Below, in pieces: positions 43,534 to 52,399 of a stretch of DNA of 64,000 nucleotides. The stretch's first letter is position 1. Each line of letters opens with the position of its first letter. The translations under genes and the position numbers were made by a program. The notes under the pieces are model-generated. The model ran no database searches and was not told the origin of the DNA. It worked only from the letters and a program-made list of their open reading frames with translations. The DNA comes from JBBRSD01 sp038245725 (GTDB taxonomy: Bacteria > Actinomycetota > Coriobacteriia > Anaerosomatales > JAAXUF01). The stretch is taken from assembly GCA_038245725.1 (NCBI GenBank), contig JBBRSD010000005.1, positions 124,001-188,000 on the forward strand, read 5' to 3'.

Positions 43534-44991
43534 ATGCCTGACGCTACATCCATCAGCGATCCCACCGAACGCTACCGTGCCGGCGTGCTCAAGTACGTGC
43601 AGATGGGCTACTGGGACCCTGACTACGAGATCAAGCCGACCGACGTGCTCGCGTGCTTCCGTGTGACGCCGCAGGAAGGCGTCGACTGGATCGAGGCGGC
43701 AGCCGCTGTGGCCGGCGAGTCGTCGACCGCCACTTGGACGGTCGTGTGGACCGACCGCCTCACCGCCGCCGAACATTACCGCGCCAAGGCGTACCGGATC
43801 GACCCGGTTCCCGGCCGAGAAGACCAGTTCTTCGCCTACATCGCCTACGACATCGAGCTGTTCGAGCCCGGCTCGATCGCCAACATCACGGCATCGATCA
43901 TCGGCAACGTGTTCGGGTTCAAGCCGGTCAGGGCGCTGCGCCTTGAGGACATGCACTTCCCGGCGGCGCTCGTGACGACGTTTCCCGGCCCGCCGAACGG
44001 CATCGTCGTCGAGCGCGAGCGCCTCGACAAGTTCGGCCGCCCGCTGCTGGGCGCGACGATCAAGCCGAAGCTGGGGCTGTCCGGCAAGAACTACGGCCGC
44101 GTCGTCTATGAGGCGCTTCGCGGAGGCCTGGACTTCACCAAGGACGACGAGAACATCAACAGCCAGTTCTTCATGCACTGGCGCGACCGCTTCCTTTACG
44201 GCATGGAAGGCGTGAACCGCGCGCAGGCGGCAAGCGGCGAGGTCAAGGGTCACTACCTCAACATCACCGCCGCCACGATGGAGGACATGTACGAACGCGC
44301 CGAGTTCGCCAAGGAGCTGGGCTCAAACATCATCATGCTCGACCTCGTCATCGGCTGGACCGCGATCCAGTCGATGAGCAAGTGGGCGAAGCGCAACGAC
44401 ATGCTCGTGCACATGCACCGGGCCGGGCACTCGACGTACACGCGCCAGAAGGACCACGGCGTCAGCTTTCGCGTGATCTGCAAGTGGCTGCGCCTCGCGG
44501 GTGTCGACCACCTGCACGCCGGGACGGTTGTGGGCAAGCTCGAGGGCGACAAGAACTCGGTGCTGGGCTTCTACGACGTGCTTCGCGAGAGCAAGAACGC
44601 CGTGAACATGGAGCACGGCCTGTTCTTCGAGCAGGACTGGGTCGGGCTGCGCAAGGTCATGCCGGTCGCGTCCGGCGGCATTCACGCCGGCCAGATGCAC
44701 CAGCTACTCGATCTGTTCGGCGATGACGTGGTGCTGCAGTTCGGCGGCGGCACGATCGGCCACCCAGAAGGCGTGGCGGCCGGTGCGACTGCGAACCGCG
44801 TGGCGCTTGAGGCGATGGTGAAGGCGCGCAACGAAGGCAAGAACATCCTCGCCGACGGCCCTGGCATCCTGAAGAAGGCCGCCGAAGGCTGCAAGCCGCT
44901 GCGCGCTGCGCTCGACACCTGGGGCGAAGTCACCTTCGACTACGCCAGCACCGACACGCTCGACACCGTCCCCACCGCGACGTCCATCTAG
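43534..44991 (+). CDS. cbbL: RuBisCO large subunit, red-type form I (IC/ID)
   Basis: 485 residues with a strong GAGGAGGA ribosome-binding site. The start RYRAGVLKYVQMGYWDPDYEIKPTDVLACFRVTP is typical of the red-type branch. Catalytic elements are intact: GRPLLGATIKPKLGLSGKNYGR (active-site Lys), GGLDFTKDDENINSQ (carbamylated Lys), HMHRAGHSTYTRQ, HLHAGTVVGKLEGDK (loop 6 lysine), VASGGIHAGQMHQL, QFGGGTIGHPEG. It carboxylates ribulose-1,5-bisphosphate. It is followed by cbbS and cbbX, a red-type arrangement; a small-subunit gene excludes forms II and III. RuBisCO of this kind is not usual in Coriobacteriia-like genomes. Confidence 0.98.
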   Translation: MPDATSISDPTERYRAGVLKYVQMGYWDPDYEIKPTDVLACFRVTPQEGVDWIEAAAAVAGESSTATWTVVWTDRLTAAEHYRAKAYRIDPVPGREDQFFAYIAYDIELFEPGSIANITASIIGNVFGFKPVRALRLEDMHFPAALVTTFPGPPNGIVVERERLDKFGRPLLGATIKPKLGLSGKNYGRVVYEALRGGLDFTKDDENINSQFFMHWRDRFLYGMEGVNRAQAASGEVKGHYLNITAATMEDMYERAEFAKELGSNIIMLDLVIGWTAIQSMSKWAKRNDMLVHMHRAGHSTYTRQKDHGVSFRVICKWLRLAGVDHLHAGTVVGKLEGDKNSVLGFYDVLRESKNAVNMEHGLFFEQDWVGLRKVMPVASGGIHAGQMHQLLDLFGDDVVLQFGGGTIGHPEGVAAGATANRVALEAMVKARNEGKNILADGPGILKKAAEGCKPLRAALDTWGEVTFDYASTDTLDTVPTATSI

Positions 44992-45003
44992 AGGAGGCAG
45001 ACT

Positions 45004-45429
45004 ATGCGCATCACTCAGGGAGCGTTCTCTTTCCTGCCCGACCTGACCGACGACGAGATCCGCGCGCAGCTCGAGTACTGCCTCGACAACAAGTGGGCGG
45101 TCTCGGTCGAGCACACCGACGACCCGCACCCTCGCAACACGTACTGGGAGATGTGGGGCCAGCCGATGTTCGACCTGCACGACGCGGCCGGCATCATGGG
45201 CGAGCTCGCGGAATGCCGAGAGGCCCACGGCAACGAGTACATTCGCGTCACCGCCTTCGATTCCACCCATGGTGTCGAATCCGTCGCGCTCTCATTCATC
45301 GTCAACCGACCCGCCGAGGAGCCCGGCTTCCGCTTGGACCGTGAAGAGGGTCCCGGCCGCACGCAGCGCTACTCGATGGTTTCCTACGCGGTCGACCGCA
45401 ATCCCGCGGGCGAGCGCTACCCGACCTGA
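45004..45429 (+). CDS. cbbS: RuBisCO small subunit, red-type
   Basis: 141 residues, 12 bp after cbbL, with GAGGAGGC upstream. MRITQGAFSFLPDLTDDEIRAQLEYCLDNKWAVSVEHTDDPHPRNTYWEMWGQPMFD is the small-subunit core. The long C-terminal part (SFIVNRPAEEPGFRLDREEGPGRTQRYSMVSYAVDRNPAGERY) is the beta-hairpin extension found in red-type subunits, which fills the central solvent channel of the L8S8 complex. It overlaps nothing and continues into cbbX. Confidence 0.97.
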   Translation: MRITQGAFSFLPDLTDDEIRAQLEYCLDNKWAVSVEHTDDPHPRNTYWEMWGQPMFDLHDAAGIMGELAECREAHGNEYIRVTAFDSTHGVESVALSFIVNRPAEEPGFRLDREEGPGRTQRYSMVSYAVDRNPAGERYPT

Positions 45430-45460
45430 CCGCATCGACCAGTGAGCGGAGGCGGCAGTC

Positions 45461-46447
45461 ATGAGCGAGCACACGGATACGAGCGCGACACCCGCACCTG
45501 ATGCGCGCGTCGACCCGGTCGGGAGCGCCAGCGAGCCGGTCACGATCGACCTCGAGCGCGAGTACGCCGACGCGGGCATCGCCGAGATCCTCGACTCGCT
45601 CGACTCAGACCTCGTCGGCCTCGAGCCGGTGAAGCGCAACGTGCGCCAGATTGCCGCGCTGCTGCTCGTAGAGCGCGTGCGGGAGCGCATGGGCCTCTCG
45701 GCGGGGGCGCCAAGCCTGCACATGTGCTTCACCGGCAATCCGGGTACCGGCAAGACTACGGTCGCGATGCGGATGGCCGAGATACTGCACCGGCTCGGCT
45801 ACTGCCGGAAGGGGCACGTCGTGGCGGTTACACGCGACGACCTCGTGGGGCAGTACATCGGGCACACCGCGCCGAAGACTAAGGAAGTCCTGAAGCGCGC
45901 GATGGGCGGCGTGCTCTTCATCGACGAGGCGTACTACCTTCACCGGCCGGAGAACGAGAAGGACTACGGGCAGGAAGCGATCGAGATCCTGCTCCAAGTG
46001 ATGGAGAACCAGCGCGACGACCTCGTGGTGATACTGGCCGGCTACGAGGACCGCATGAACAGCTTCTTCGAGTCCAACCCCGGCATGGCCAGCCGCATCG
46101 CGCACCACGTCTCGTTCCCAGATTACTCCGGCGAAGAGCTCTTCGAGATCGCCGAGAAGATGCTGGCCGAGTGGAACTACCGCTTCGCCCCCGAAGCCGC
46201 CGCGGCGTTTCGCCAGTACCTCGAGATTCGCCGCAACCGGCCGCACTTCGCCAACGCGCGCAGCGTGCGCAACGCGCTCGACCGCATCCGCCTTCGCCAA
46301 GCGCTGCGACTTTTCGAGGAGCGCGGTCGAGAGCTGACCGCTGACGACCTGCAGACGATCCACGAGCCCGAGGTCCGGGCGAGCCGCCTGTTCGACCCCG
46401 AGTGCGACGACACCACCGACACGACCGATGAGGGAGGCACACCATGA
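45461..46447 (+). CDS. cbbX: Red-type RuBisCO activase CbbX (AAA+)
   Basis: 328 residues. AAA+ signatures: CFTGNPGTGKTTVAMRMAEIL (Walker A near residues 92-99), GHVVAVTRDDLVGQYIGHTAPKTKEVLKRAMGGVLFIDEAYYLHR (pore loop YIGHTA, Walker B), VVILAGYEDRMNSFFESNPGMASRIAHHVSFPDYSGEEL (sensor 1, Arg finger). CbbX remodels inhibited red-type RuBisCO by pulling the large-subunit C-terminus and is activated by RuBP. Its position directly after cbbLS fits. Its stop overlaps the FBPase start by 4 nt. Confidence 0.96.
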   Translation: MSEHTDTSATPAPDARVDPVGSASEPVTIDLEREYADAGIAEILDSLDSDLVGLEPVKRNVRQIAALLLVERVRERMGLSAGAPSLHMCFTGNPGTGKTTVAMRMAEILHRLGYCRKGHVVAVTRDDLVGQYIGHTAPKTKEVLKRAMGGVLFIDEAYYLHRPENEKDYGQEAIEILLQVMENQRDDLVVILAGYEDRMNSFFESNPGMASRIAHHVSFPDYSGEELFEIAEKMLAEWNYRFAPEAAAAFRQYLEIRRNRPHFANARSVRNALDRIRLRQALRLFEERGRELTADDLQTIHEPEVRASRLFDPECDDTTDTTDEGGTP

Positions 46448-47526
46448 CGCTCGTCCGCTATCGCGCGACTCTGACGCAGTACCTCATCGAGCAGCGTCGC
46501 AGCCATCCCGAGGCGACCGGAGAGTTCAACGAACTCATCCTCGCCGTGGCGCAAGCGTGCAAGCAGATCTCGAAGAGCGTCGCGCACGGTGCGCTCGCGG
46601 GTATCGCCGACGAGCTGGGCAACGTGAACGTCCAGGGTGAAGAGCAAAAGGCGCTCGACGTCATCGCGAATGACATCTTCGTCCGCACGACCGAGTGGCC
46701 CGGCGTGCTGTGCGGCATGGCCTCCGAGGAGATGGAGGAGCCGCGCCAGATCCCGGCCGAGTTCCCGCGAGGCAAGTACCTGCTCGTCTTCGATCCGCTC
46801 GACGGATCGAGCAACATCGCCGTCAACGTCGCCGTGGGCTCGATCTTCTCGGTGGTGCGCGCCCCGGAGGGGTGCGAGGACGCGGGGGTCGCAGACTTCC
46901 TGCAGCCCGGCACGAGTCAAGTCGCGGCGGGCTACGCGATCTACGGCCCGGCGACGATGCTCGTGCTCACGGTCGGTCGCGGCGTGGTGGGCTTCACCCT
47001 CGATCCCAGCCTCGGCGAGTTCCTGCTCACGCATCCGGACATGCGTGTGCCCGAGTCCACGAGCGAGTTCGCGATCAACTCGTCCAACAGCCGCTTCTGG
47101 GAGCAGCCGGTCAAGCGCTACGTCGAGGAGTGCCTCGCCGGCGCGACAGGCCCACGCGGCAAGGACTTCAACATGCGCTGGATCGCTTCGCTCGTCGCCG
47201 AGTGCCACCGGGTGCTCATGCGCGGCGGCGTCTTCCTCTACCCGCGCGACAACAAGGATCCGAGCCGCGCTGGCCGGCTCCGGTTGCTCTACGAGGCCAA
47301 CCCGATCGGCATGCTCATCGAGCAGGCGGGCGGGCGCGCGAGCACCGGCGAGGTGCCGATTCTCAGCGTGCAACCCACCGAGCTGCACCAGCGCATTGGC
47401 TTCGTCTTCGGCTCGGCCGATGAGGTCGAGCGCATCGAGCGCTACCACCACGACGCGCCGGAAGACGAAGGCGATCTCGACGTCCCGCTCTTCGGCATTC
47501 GCGGACTGTTCCGCACGGCCGACTAG
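46444..47526 (+). CDS. cbbF: Fructose-1,6-bisphosphatase class I
   Basis: 360 residues. YLLVFDPLDGSSNIAVNVAVGSIFSV is the metal-binding core of class I FBPases; GVLCGMASEEMEEP, AGYAIYGPATMLVLTVG, FAINSSNSRFWE and KDPSRAGRLRLLYEANPIGMLIEQAGGRAS complete it. It hydrolyses fructose-1,6-bisphosphate (and possibly sedoheptulose-1,7-bisphosphate in this pathway). Its ATG overlaps cbbX by 4 nt, which places it in the Calvin-cycle operon rather than only in gluconeogenesis. Confidence 0.95.
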   Translation: MTLVRYRATLTQYLIEQRRSHPEATGEFNELILAVAQACKQISKSVAHGALAGIADELGNVNVQGEEQKALDVIANDIFVRTTEWPGVLCGMASEEMEEPRQIPAEFPRGKYLLVFDPLDGSSNIAVNVAVGSIFSVVRAPEGCEDAGVADFLQPGTSQVAAGYAIYGPATMLVLTVGRGVVGFTLDPSLGEFLLTHPDMRVPESTSEFAINSSNSRFWEQPVKRYVEECLAGATGPRGKDFNMRWIASLVAECHRVLMRGGVFLYPRDNKDPSRAGRLRLLYEANPIGMLIEQAGGRASTGEVPILSVQPTELHQRIGFVFGSADEVERIERYHHDAPEDEGDLDVPLFGIRGLFRTAD

Positions 47527-47546
47527 CTCACCGAAGGAGGCAGAAG

Positions 47547-48428
47547 ATGTCTGCGAAGCACCCGATCATCGCCATTACCGGCTCGTCCGGCGCGGGAACC
47601 ACCACGGTCCAAAACACCTTCGAGGCGATCTTCCGCCGAGAAGACCTCAACGCCGCCGTGGTCGAGGGCGACAGCTACCACCGCCATGACCGCTACGCGA
47701 TGCAGGAGCTCATGGCCAAGGACCAGGCGAAGCTTGGCGGCCACCTCAGTCACTTCGGCCCCGAGGCGAATCTCTTTGAGGACCTCGCCGAGACGTTCCG
47801 CACGTACTCCGAGACTGGCACGTGCAAGGTGCGCCGTTACCTGCACAACGCCGATGAGGCCGCCGAGTTCGAGCAGGAGCCGGGCACGTTCACGCCGTGG
47901 GCGGACGTTCTCGCCGACACGGACCTGCTCTTCTACGAGGGGCTGCACGCCGGTGTCGTCACTCCGGAGGTCGACATCGCGACCTACCCCGACCTGCTCA
48001 TCGGCGTCGTTCCGGTGGTCAATCTCGAGTGGATCCAGAAGATCAATCGCGACTGCCGCTACCGGGGCTACTCGGTCGAGGCGGTCACCGACGTGATCCT
48101 GCGACGCATGCACGACTACATGCACTTCATCAGTCCGCAATTCTCGCGCACGCACGTGAACTTCCAGCGCGTGCCCATCGTCGATACCTCAAACCCCTTC
48201 ATCTCGCGCGACATCCCCAGCCCGGACGAGTCGATGGTCGTTATCCGCTTCGCCGATCCGAAGGGTATCGACTTCCCGTACCTGCTTTCGATGCTCCACG
48301 ACTCGTTCATGTCGCGCTCGAATACGATCGTCGTTCCCGGCGGAAAGATGGACCTCGCCATGCAGCTCATCTTCACTCCGTTCATCTGGCGCATGGCCGA
48401 GCGCCGCAAGAAGACGCTCGCCCGTTAG
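47547..48428 (+). CDS. cbbP: Phosphoribulokinase (proteobacterial-type class I)
   Basis: 293 residues, the length of the octameric bacterial class. The P-loop is AITGSSGAGTTTVQNTF; VVEGDSYHRHDRYAMQEL, GPEANLFEDLAETF, LLFYEGLHAGVVTPEVDIATYPDLLIGVVPVVNLEWIQKINRD and RRMHDYMHFISPQFSRTHVNFQRVPIVDTSNPF are family marks. It makes ribulose-1,5-bisphosphate from ribulose-5-phosphate, the committed step that supplies RuBisCO. GGAGGC lies 6-10 nt before the start. Confidence 0.96.
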   Translation: MSAKHPIIAITGSSGAGTTTVQNTFEAIFRREDLNAAVVEGDSYHRHDRYAMQELMAKDQAKLGGHLSHFGPEANLFEDLAETFRTYSETGTCKVRRYLHNADEAAEFEQEPGTFTPWADVLADTDLLFYEGLHAGVVTPEVDIATYPDLLIGVVPVVNLEWIQKINRDCRYRGYSVEAVTDVILRRMHDYMHFISPQFSRTHVNFQRVPIVDTSNPFISRDIPSPDESMVVIRFADPKGIDFPYLLSMLHDSFMSRSNTIVVPGGKMDLAMQLIFTPFIWRMAERRKKTLAR

Positions 48429-48491
48429 CGGGCGCGAACGCCGATCACGACCGCCCGACCGCAGCCGTACATCCGCTCCCAGGGAGGACCC

Positions 48492-49547
48492 ATGGCACTC
48501 ATATCGATGCGACAGCTCCTCGACCACGCAGCCGAGAACGGCTACGGCCTGCCGGCCTTCAACGTCAACAACATGGAGCAGATCCAGGCGATCATGGAGG
48601 CCGCCGCCGAGGTCGACAGCCCGGTCATCCTGCAGGGCTCGGCAGGTGCGCGAACCTACGCGGGCGAGGCGTTCCTGCGCCACCTCGTGGAGGCCGCGGT
48701 CGAGACCTGGCCCGACATCCCCATCGCGATGCACCAGGACCACGGTTCGAGCCCGGCAGTGTGCCAGCGCTCGATCAGGAGCGGCTTCACGAGCGTGATG
48801 ATGGACGGCTCGCTTCTCGAAGACGCTAAGACGCCGGCGCCCTACGAGTACAACGTCCGCGTGACGAGGCTTGTCAGCGACATGTCGCACGCCATCGGTG
48901 TCACGGTCGAAGGCGAGCTCGGGGTTCTCGGCAGTCTGGAGACGGGGGAGGCGGGCGAGGAGGACGGCGTGGGCGCGGAAGGCAAGCTCACGCGCGATCA
49001 GATGCTCACCGACCCGGATCAGGCCGCCGATTTCGTCGCCCAGACTGGATGCGACGCGCTCGCCATCGCCATCGGCACGAGCCACGGCGCCTACAAGTTC
49101 ACGAAGGCGCCCACCGGCGACGTGCTCGCGATCGACCGCGTCGTCGAGATCCACCGGAGGCTCCCGAACACGCATCTCGTCATGCACGGCTCTTCGAGTG
49201 TGCCGCAGGAGTGGCTCGAGGTCATCCGCCGCTACGGCGGCGACATGAAGGAGACGTACGGCGTGCCGTTTCAGGAGATCAAGGAAGGCATCCGAAACGG
49301 CGTGCGCAAGGTCAACATCGACACCGACATCCGCCTCGCGATGACCGGAGCCATGCGGCGCACCATGGCCGAGAACCCGAGCGTCTTCGACCCGCGGGCG
49401 TTCCTGAAGGCCGCGCGCTCGGCGACGAAGGAACTGTGTGCGACGCGCTACGTCGAGTTCGGCTCGGCTGGGTGGGCGAGCAGGATGAAGGCGGTTCCGC
49501 TCGACGAGATGGCCGATCGGTATGCGACGGGCGCGATTCCGTCTTGA
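48492..49547 (+). CDS. cbbA: Fructose-bisphosphate aldolase class II
   Basis: 351 residues. MALISMRQLLDHAAENGYGLPAFNVNNMEQIQAIMEAA is the class II start; PIAMHQDHGSSPAVCQRSI (zinc ligands), GFTSVMMDGSLLED, GVTVEGELGVLG and THLVMHGSSSVPQE, GVRKVNIDTDIRLAM follow in order. The Calvin-type subfamily also condenses erythrose-4-phosphate with DHAP to sedoheptulose bisphosphate. It is 63 bp after cbbP in the same operon. GGGAGG precedes ATG 48492. Confidence 0.95.
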   Translation: MALISMRQLLDHAAENGYGLPAFNVNNMEQIQAIMEAAAEVDSPVILQGSAGARTYAGEAFLRHLVEAAVETWPDIPIAMHQDHGSSPAVCQRSIRSGFTSVMMDGSLLEDAKTPAPYEYNVRVTRLVSDMSHAIGVTVEGELGVLGSLETGEAGEEDGVGAEGKLTRDQMLTDPDQAADFVAQTGCDALAIAIGTSHGAYKFTKAPTGDVLAIDRVVEIHRRLPNTHLVMHGSSSVPQEWLEVIRRYGGDMKETYGVPFQEIKEGIRNGVRKVNIDTDIRLAMTGAMRRTMAENPSVFDPRAFLKAARSATKELCATRYVEFGSAGWASRMKAVPLDEMADRYATGAIPS

Positions 49548-49636
49548 GGATGCAATGCTATTCTACGGTGGCCGTGCGCCGGTGAACCCCGGCCGCGCGG
49601 AAAGCCACACGCGACCACTCTGATTGGAGCGCTGCC

Positions 49637-50491
49637 ATGTGGGATCGTGACACCGTCGAGAGACATGCCACGCGGATGCGGGGTGACATCGTCGAGATGA
49701 TCGCGCAGGCCGGAAGCGGGCACCCCGGAGGGTCCCTGTCGGCGGCAGATATCGTCGCCACGCTCTACTTCGGCGACGTCATGCGTCATGACCCCGCTCG
49801 GACCGACTGGCCCGAGCGCGACCGTTTCATCCTCTCGAAGGGCCACGCCGCGCCGGTCCTCTACTCAGCGCTCGCGGAGGCTGGCTACTTCGGCCGGGAC
49901 GAGCTCGCGACGCTGCGCAAACTGGGTTCCATGTTGCAGGGGCATCCCGATAGCAAGAAGACGCCCGGCGTCGAGGTCTCGACAGGCTCCCTCGGCCAGG
50001 GGCTGTCGATCTCGTGCGGACTGGCGCTGGGCCTGCGCGGAGGCGATCACCCCGAGAACGTCATCGACGACCGCACTGTCTTCTGTCTGCTCGGCGATGG
50101 CGAGATCCAGGAGGGGCAGGTCTGGGAGGCTGCGATGTTCGCAGCGCATGAGAACCTCGGCAACCTCGTGGCGATCGTCGACCACAACGGGCTGCAGATC
50201 GACGGCTCGTGCAACGAGGTCATGTGCCTCGGGAGCGTGGCGAGCAAGTTCGCGGCGTTTGACTGGCACGTCACCGAGATCGACGGCCACGACCTCGACG
50301 CGGTGCGCGAGGCGCTGCTTGCCGCGAAGGCGTACAAGAGCGGTCCCGCGGTCATCGTCGCCCACACCATCAAGGGCAAGGGCGTCTCGTTCATGGAAGG
50401 CGACGCTGGCTGGCACGGCAAATCGCCGAGTCCCGAGCAGGTCGCCGCAGCACTTGTCGAACTCGGCTTGAGTGAAGGGAGCCCGGCGTGA
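49637..50491 (+). CDS. tktA: Transketolase, N-terminal subunit
   Basis: 284 residues. It carries the thiamine-diphosphate part: RMRGDIVEMIAQAGSGHPGGSLSAADIVATLYF, RFILSKGHAAPVLYSALAEAG, VSTGSLGQGLSISCGLALG, CLLGDGEIQEGQVWEAAMFAAHENLGNLVAIVDHNGLQIDG (ThDP/Mg motif) and IVAHTIKGKGVSFMEG. Split two-gene transketolase is widespread in Actinobacteria, Firmicutes and archaea. The stop overlaps the second subunit start by 4 nt, so both are made together. In the Calvin cycle it moves two-carbon units between sugar phosphates. Confidence 0.95.
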   Translation: MWDRDTVERHATRMRGDIVEMIAQAGSGHPGGSLSAADIVATLYFGDVMRHDPARTDWPERDRFILSKGHAAPVLYSALAEAGYFGRDELATLRKLGSMLQGHPDSKKTPGVEVSTGSLGQGLSISCGLALGLRGGDHPENVIDDRTVFCLLGDGEIQEGQVWEAAMFAAHENLGNLVAIVDHNGLQIDGSCNEVMCLGSVASKFAAFDWHVTEIDGHDLDAVREALLAAKAYKSGPAVIVAHTIKGKGVSFMEGDAGWHGKSPSPEQVAAALVELGLSEGSPA

Positions 50492-51420
50492 GCAAGAAAG
50501 CAACCCGCGAGGCGCTGGGCGCCACGCTCGTCGAACTCGCGTCCGAAGGCGTCGATGTAGTCGCCGTCGAGGCCGACCTCTCCAAGTCGACGACGACCAG
50601 CAAGCTCGCCGACGCCTACCCCGACCGCTTCTTCAACGTAGGAATCGCCGAGGCGAACATGGTCGACGTCGCGGCCGGACTCGCCGTTGCGGGTAAGGTG
50701 GCGTTCACTGGGTCCTTCGCGGTGTTCGCGACCGGCCGCGCCTACGACCAGATCCGCAACACCGTCTGCTACTCGAACCTCAACGTTAAGTTGACCCCTA
50801 CACACGCCGGCATCACCGTTGGACCTGACGGCGGAAGCCACCAGATGATCGAGGACCTCGCGCTCATGCGGGTGCTGCCGGGCATGCGCGTGCTCGTGCC
50901 CGCGGACTTCAACGCCGCCAAAGCCGCCATCCGCTGCGCCGCGATGACTCCCGGGCCGTTCTACGTTCGCCTCGGCAGGGCCACGTTGCCGGAGGTCTAC
51001 GCTGAGGGCGCAGAGTGGGAGCTCGGCCGCGCGAACGTGCTGCGCAAGGGCAGCGACGTGACGCTTGCCGCCTGCGGAGTCATGGTCGCCGAGGCGCTCG
51101 CTGCCGCGGACCTTCTCGTCGCCGACGGAATCTCAGCCGAGGTCATCGACGTCGCCACGATCAAGCCCATAGACGCCGAGACGATCGTCGCGAGTGCCAA
51201 GAAGACCGGCGCCGTGGTGACGTGCGAGGAGCACAGCATCATCGGCGGGCTTGGCTCGGCGGTTGCCGAGGTGCTTGGCGAGAACGCGCCGGTTCCGCTC
51301 AAGCGGATCGGCGTAAACGACGTGTTCGGCACGTCGGGCGATCCGGACGAGCTCACGGTGCACTTCGGACTCAAGGCGACGGACATCGCGGCGGCGGCAA
51401 GGGTGCTTCTCGGCAGGTGA
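50488..51420 (+). CDS. tktB: Transketolase, C-terminal subunit
   Basis: 310 residues starting at GTG 50488 inside the end of the first subunit gene. It carries the pyrimidine-binding and C-terminal domains: VEADLSKSTTTSKLADAYPDRFFNVGIAEANMVDVAAGLAVAGKVAFTGSFAVFATGRAYDQIRNTVCY, THAGITVGPDGGSHQMIEDLALMRVLPGMRVLVPADF and CEEHSIIGGLGSAVAEVL. It forms the heteromeric transketolase with the preceding product and ends the Calvin-cycle operon. Confidence 0.95.
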   Translation: MSKKATREALGATLVELASEGVDVVAVEADLSKSTTTSKLADAYPDRFFNVGIAEANMVDVAAGLAVAGKVAFTGSFAVFATGRAYDQIRNTVCYSNLNVKLTPTHAGITVGPDGGSHQMIEDLALMRVLPGMRVLVPADFNAAKAAIRCAAMTPGPFYVRLGRATLPEVYAEGAEWELGRANVLRKGSDVTLAACGVMVAEALAAADLLVADGISAEVIDVATIKPIDAETIVASAKKTGAVVTCEEHSIIGGLGSAVAEVLGENAPVPLKRIGVNDVFGTSGDPDELTVHFGLKATDIAAAARVLLGR

Positions 51421-51580
51421 ACCTGAGCGATTCTGGCTGACGACGCAACCGCAGGCAGTTCTGGACTGTCACCCGCCGACGGCACGGTTTGGTGCATACT
51501 CGGCGATCTCCCGGCCGTTTTCGGCGCCGACCGTGTCCATCCATTCTCCATACGGTCGTGCGAGCATCTGACATGTCCTT

Positions 51581-51589
51581 TGCTACACT
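51581..51589 (+). promoter_or_regulatory. Candidate extended -10 before ftsE
   Basis: TGC-TACACT ends 40 bp upstream of the ftsE start in the 208-bp gap following the transketolase genes. No consensus -35 is visible. Confidence 0.4.
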
Positions 51590-51628
51590 GTCGCGAGGGG
51601 TTTTGTCGCACAGAAACGGAGCATCCCT

Positions 51629-52399
51629 TTGAGTGATTTGATCAACGTGCCCGATCTCCAGCCGCCGCGCGCGGCCGAGGTTCCACCGGTCCTCCCGAGA
51701 ACCGGGCCCGTCATGATCGCGATGCGCGGAATATCGAAGTCCTACGTCGCCGATAAGCCCGCCCTTTACGACGTCAACGTCGAGATCGGTTCGGGAGAGT
51801 TCGTCTTCATCGTTGGGCACTCCGGTTCGGGCAAGTCGACGTTCATCCGGCTCCTGCTTCGCGAACTGAGCCCGACCCGCGGTCAGATCATCGTGGCCGG
51901 CCAGGACCTGGGCAAGATGAAGAACTGGAAGGTGCCGTACCTGCGCCGCAACATCGGTTGTGTATTCCAGGACTTCAAGCTGCTCCCTAACAAGACGGCG
52001 TTCGAGAACGTCGCGTTCGCGCTCGAGGTCATCGGCAAGTCCAAGCACGTCATCCGCACGCAAGTGCCGGAGGTGCTGCGTCTCGTCGGTCTCGAGGACA
52101 AGATCAACAACTACCCTGACGAGCTGTCCGGTGGCGAGCAGCAGCGTGTCTCGATCGCGCGCGCGTTCGTCAACAGGCCGCCGCTGCTGCTGTGCGACGA
52201 GCCCACCGGTAACCTCGACCCGCAGACCTCGCTCGGCATCATGAAGTTGCTCGAACGTATCAACAACACCGGCACCACCGTGCTCGTGGCGACGCACGAC
52301 CGCGAAATGGTCGACAACATGCGCCGCCGGGTCATCGCCCTGGAGGGCGGCCGCATCATTCGCGACCAGGACCGAGGGGTGTATGGCTATGTCGATTAA
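51629..52399 (+). CDS. ftsE: Cell division ATP-binding protein FtsE
   Basis: 256 residues from TTG 51629, with GGAG 8 nt upstream; the internal ATG at 51713 has no ribosome-binding site, so the roughly 28-residue N-terminal extension before IAMRGISKSY is probably real. Walker A GHSGSGKST, IGCVFQDFKLLPNKTAFENVAFALEVIG, signature LSGGEQQRVSIARAF and Walker B LLLCDEPTGNLDPQ are intact. With FtsX it transmits cytoplasmic signals to periplasmic or wall peptidoglycan hydrolases. ftsX overlaps by 17 nt. Confidence 0.93.
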   Translation: MSDLINVPDLQPPRAAEVPPVLPRTGPVMIAMRGISKSYVADKPALYDVNVEIGSGEFVFIVGHSGSGKSTFIRLLLRELSPTRGQIIVAGQDLGKMKNWKVPYLRRNIGCVFQDFKLLPNKTAFENVAFALEVIGKSKHVIRTQVPEVLRLVGLEDKINNYPDELSGGEQQRVSIARAFVNRPPLLLCDEPTGNLDPQTSLGIMKLLERINNTGTTVLVATHDREMVDNMRRRVIALEGGRIIRDQDRGVYGYVD

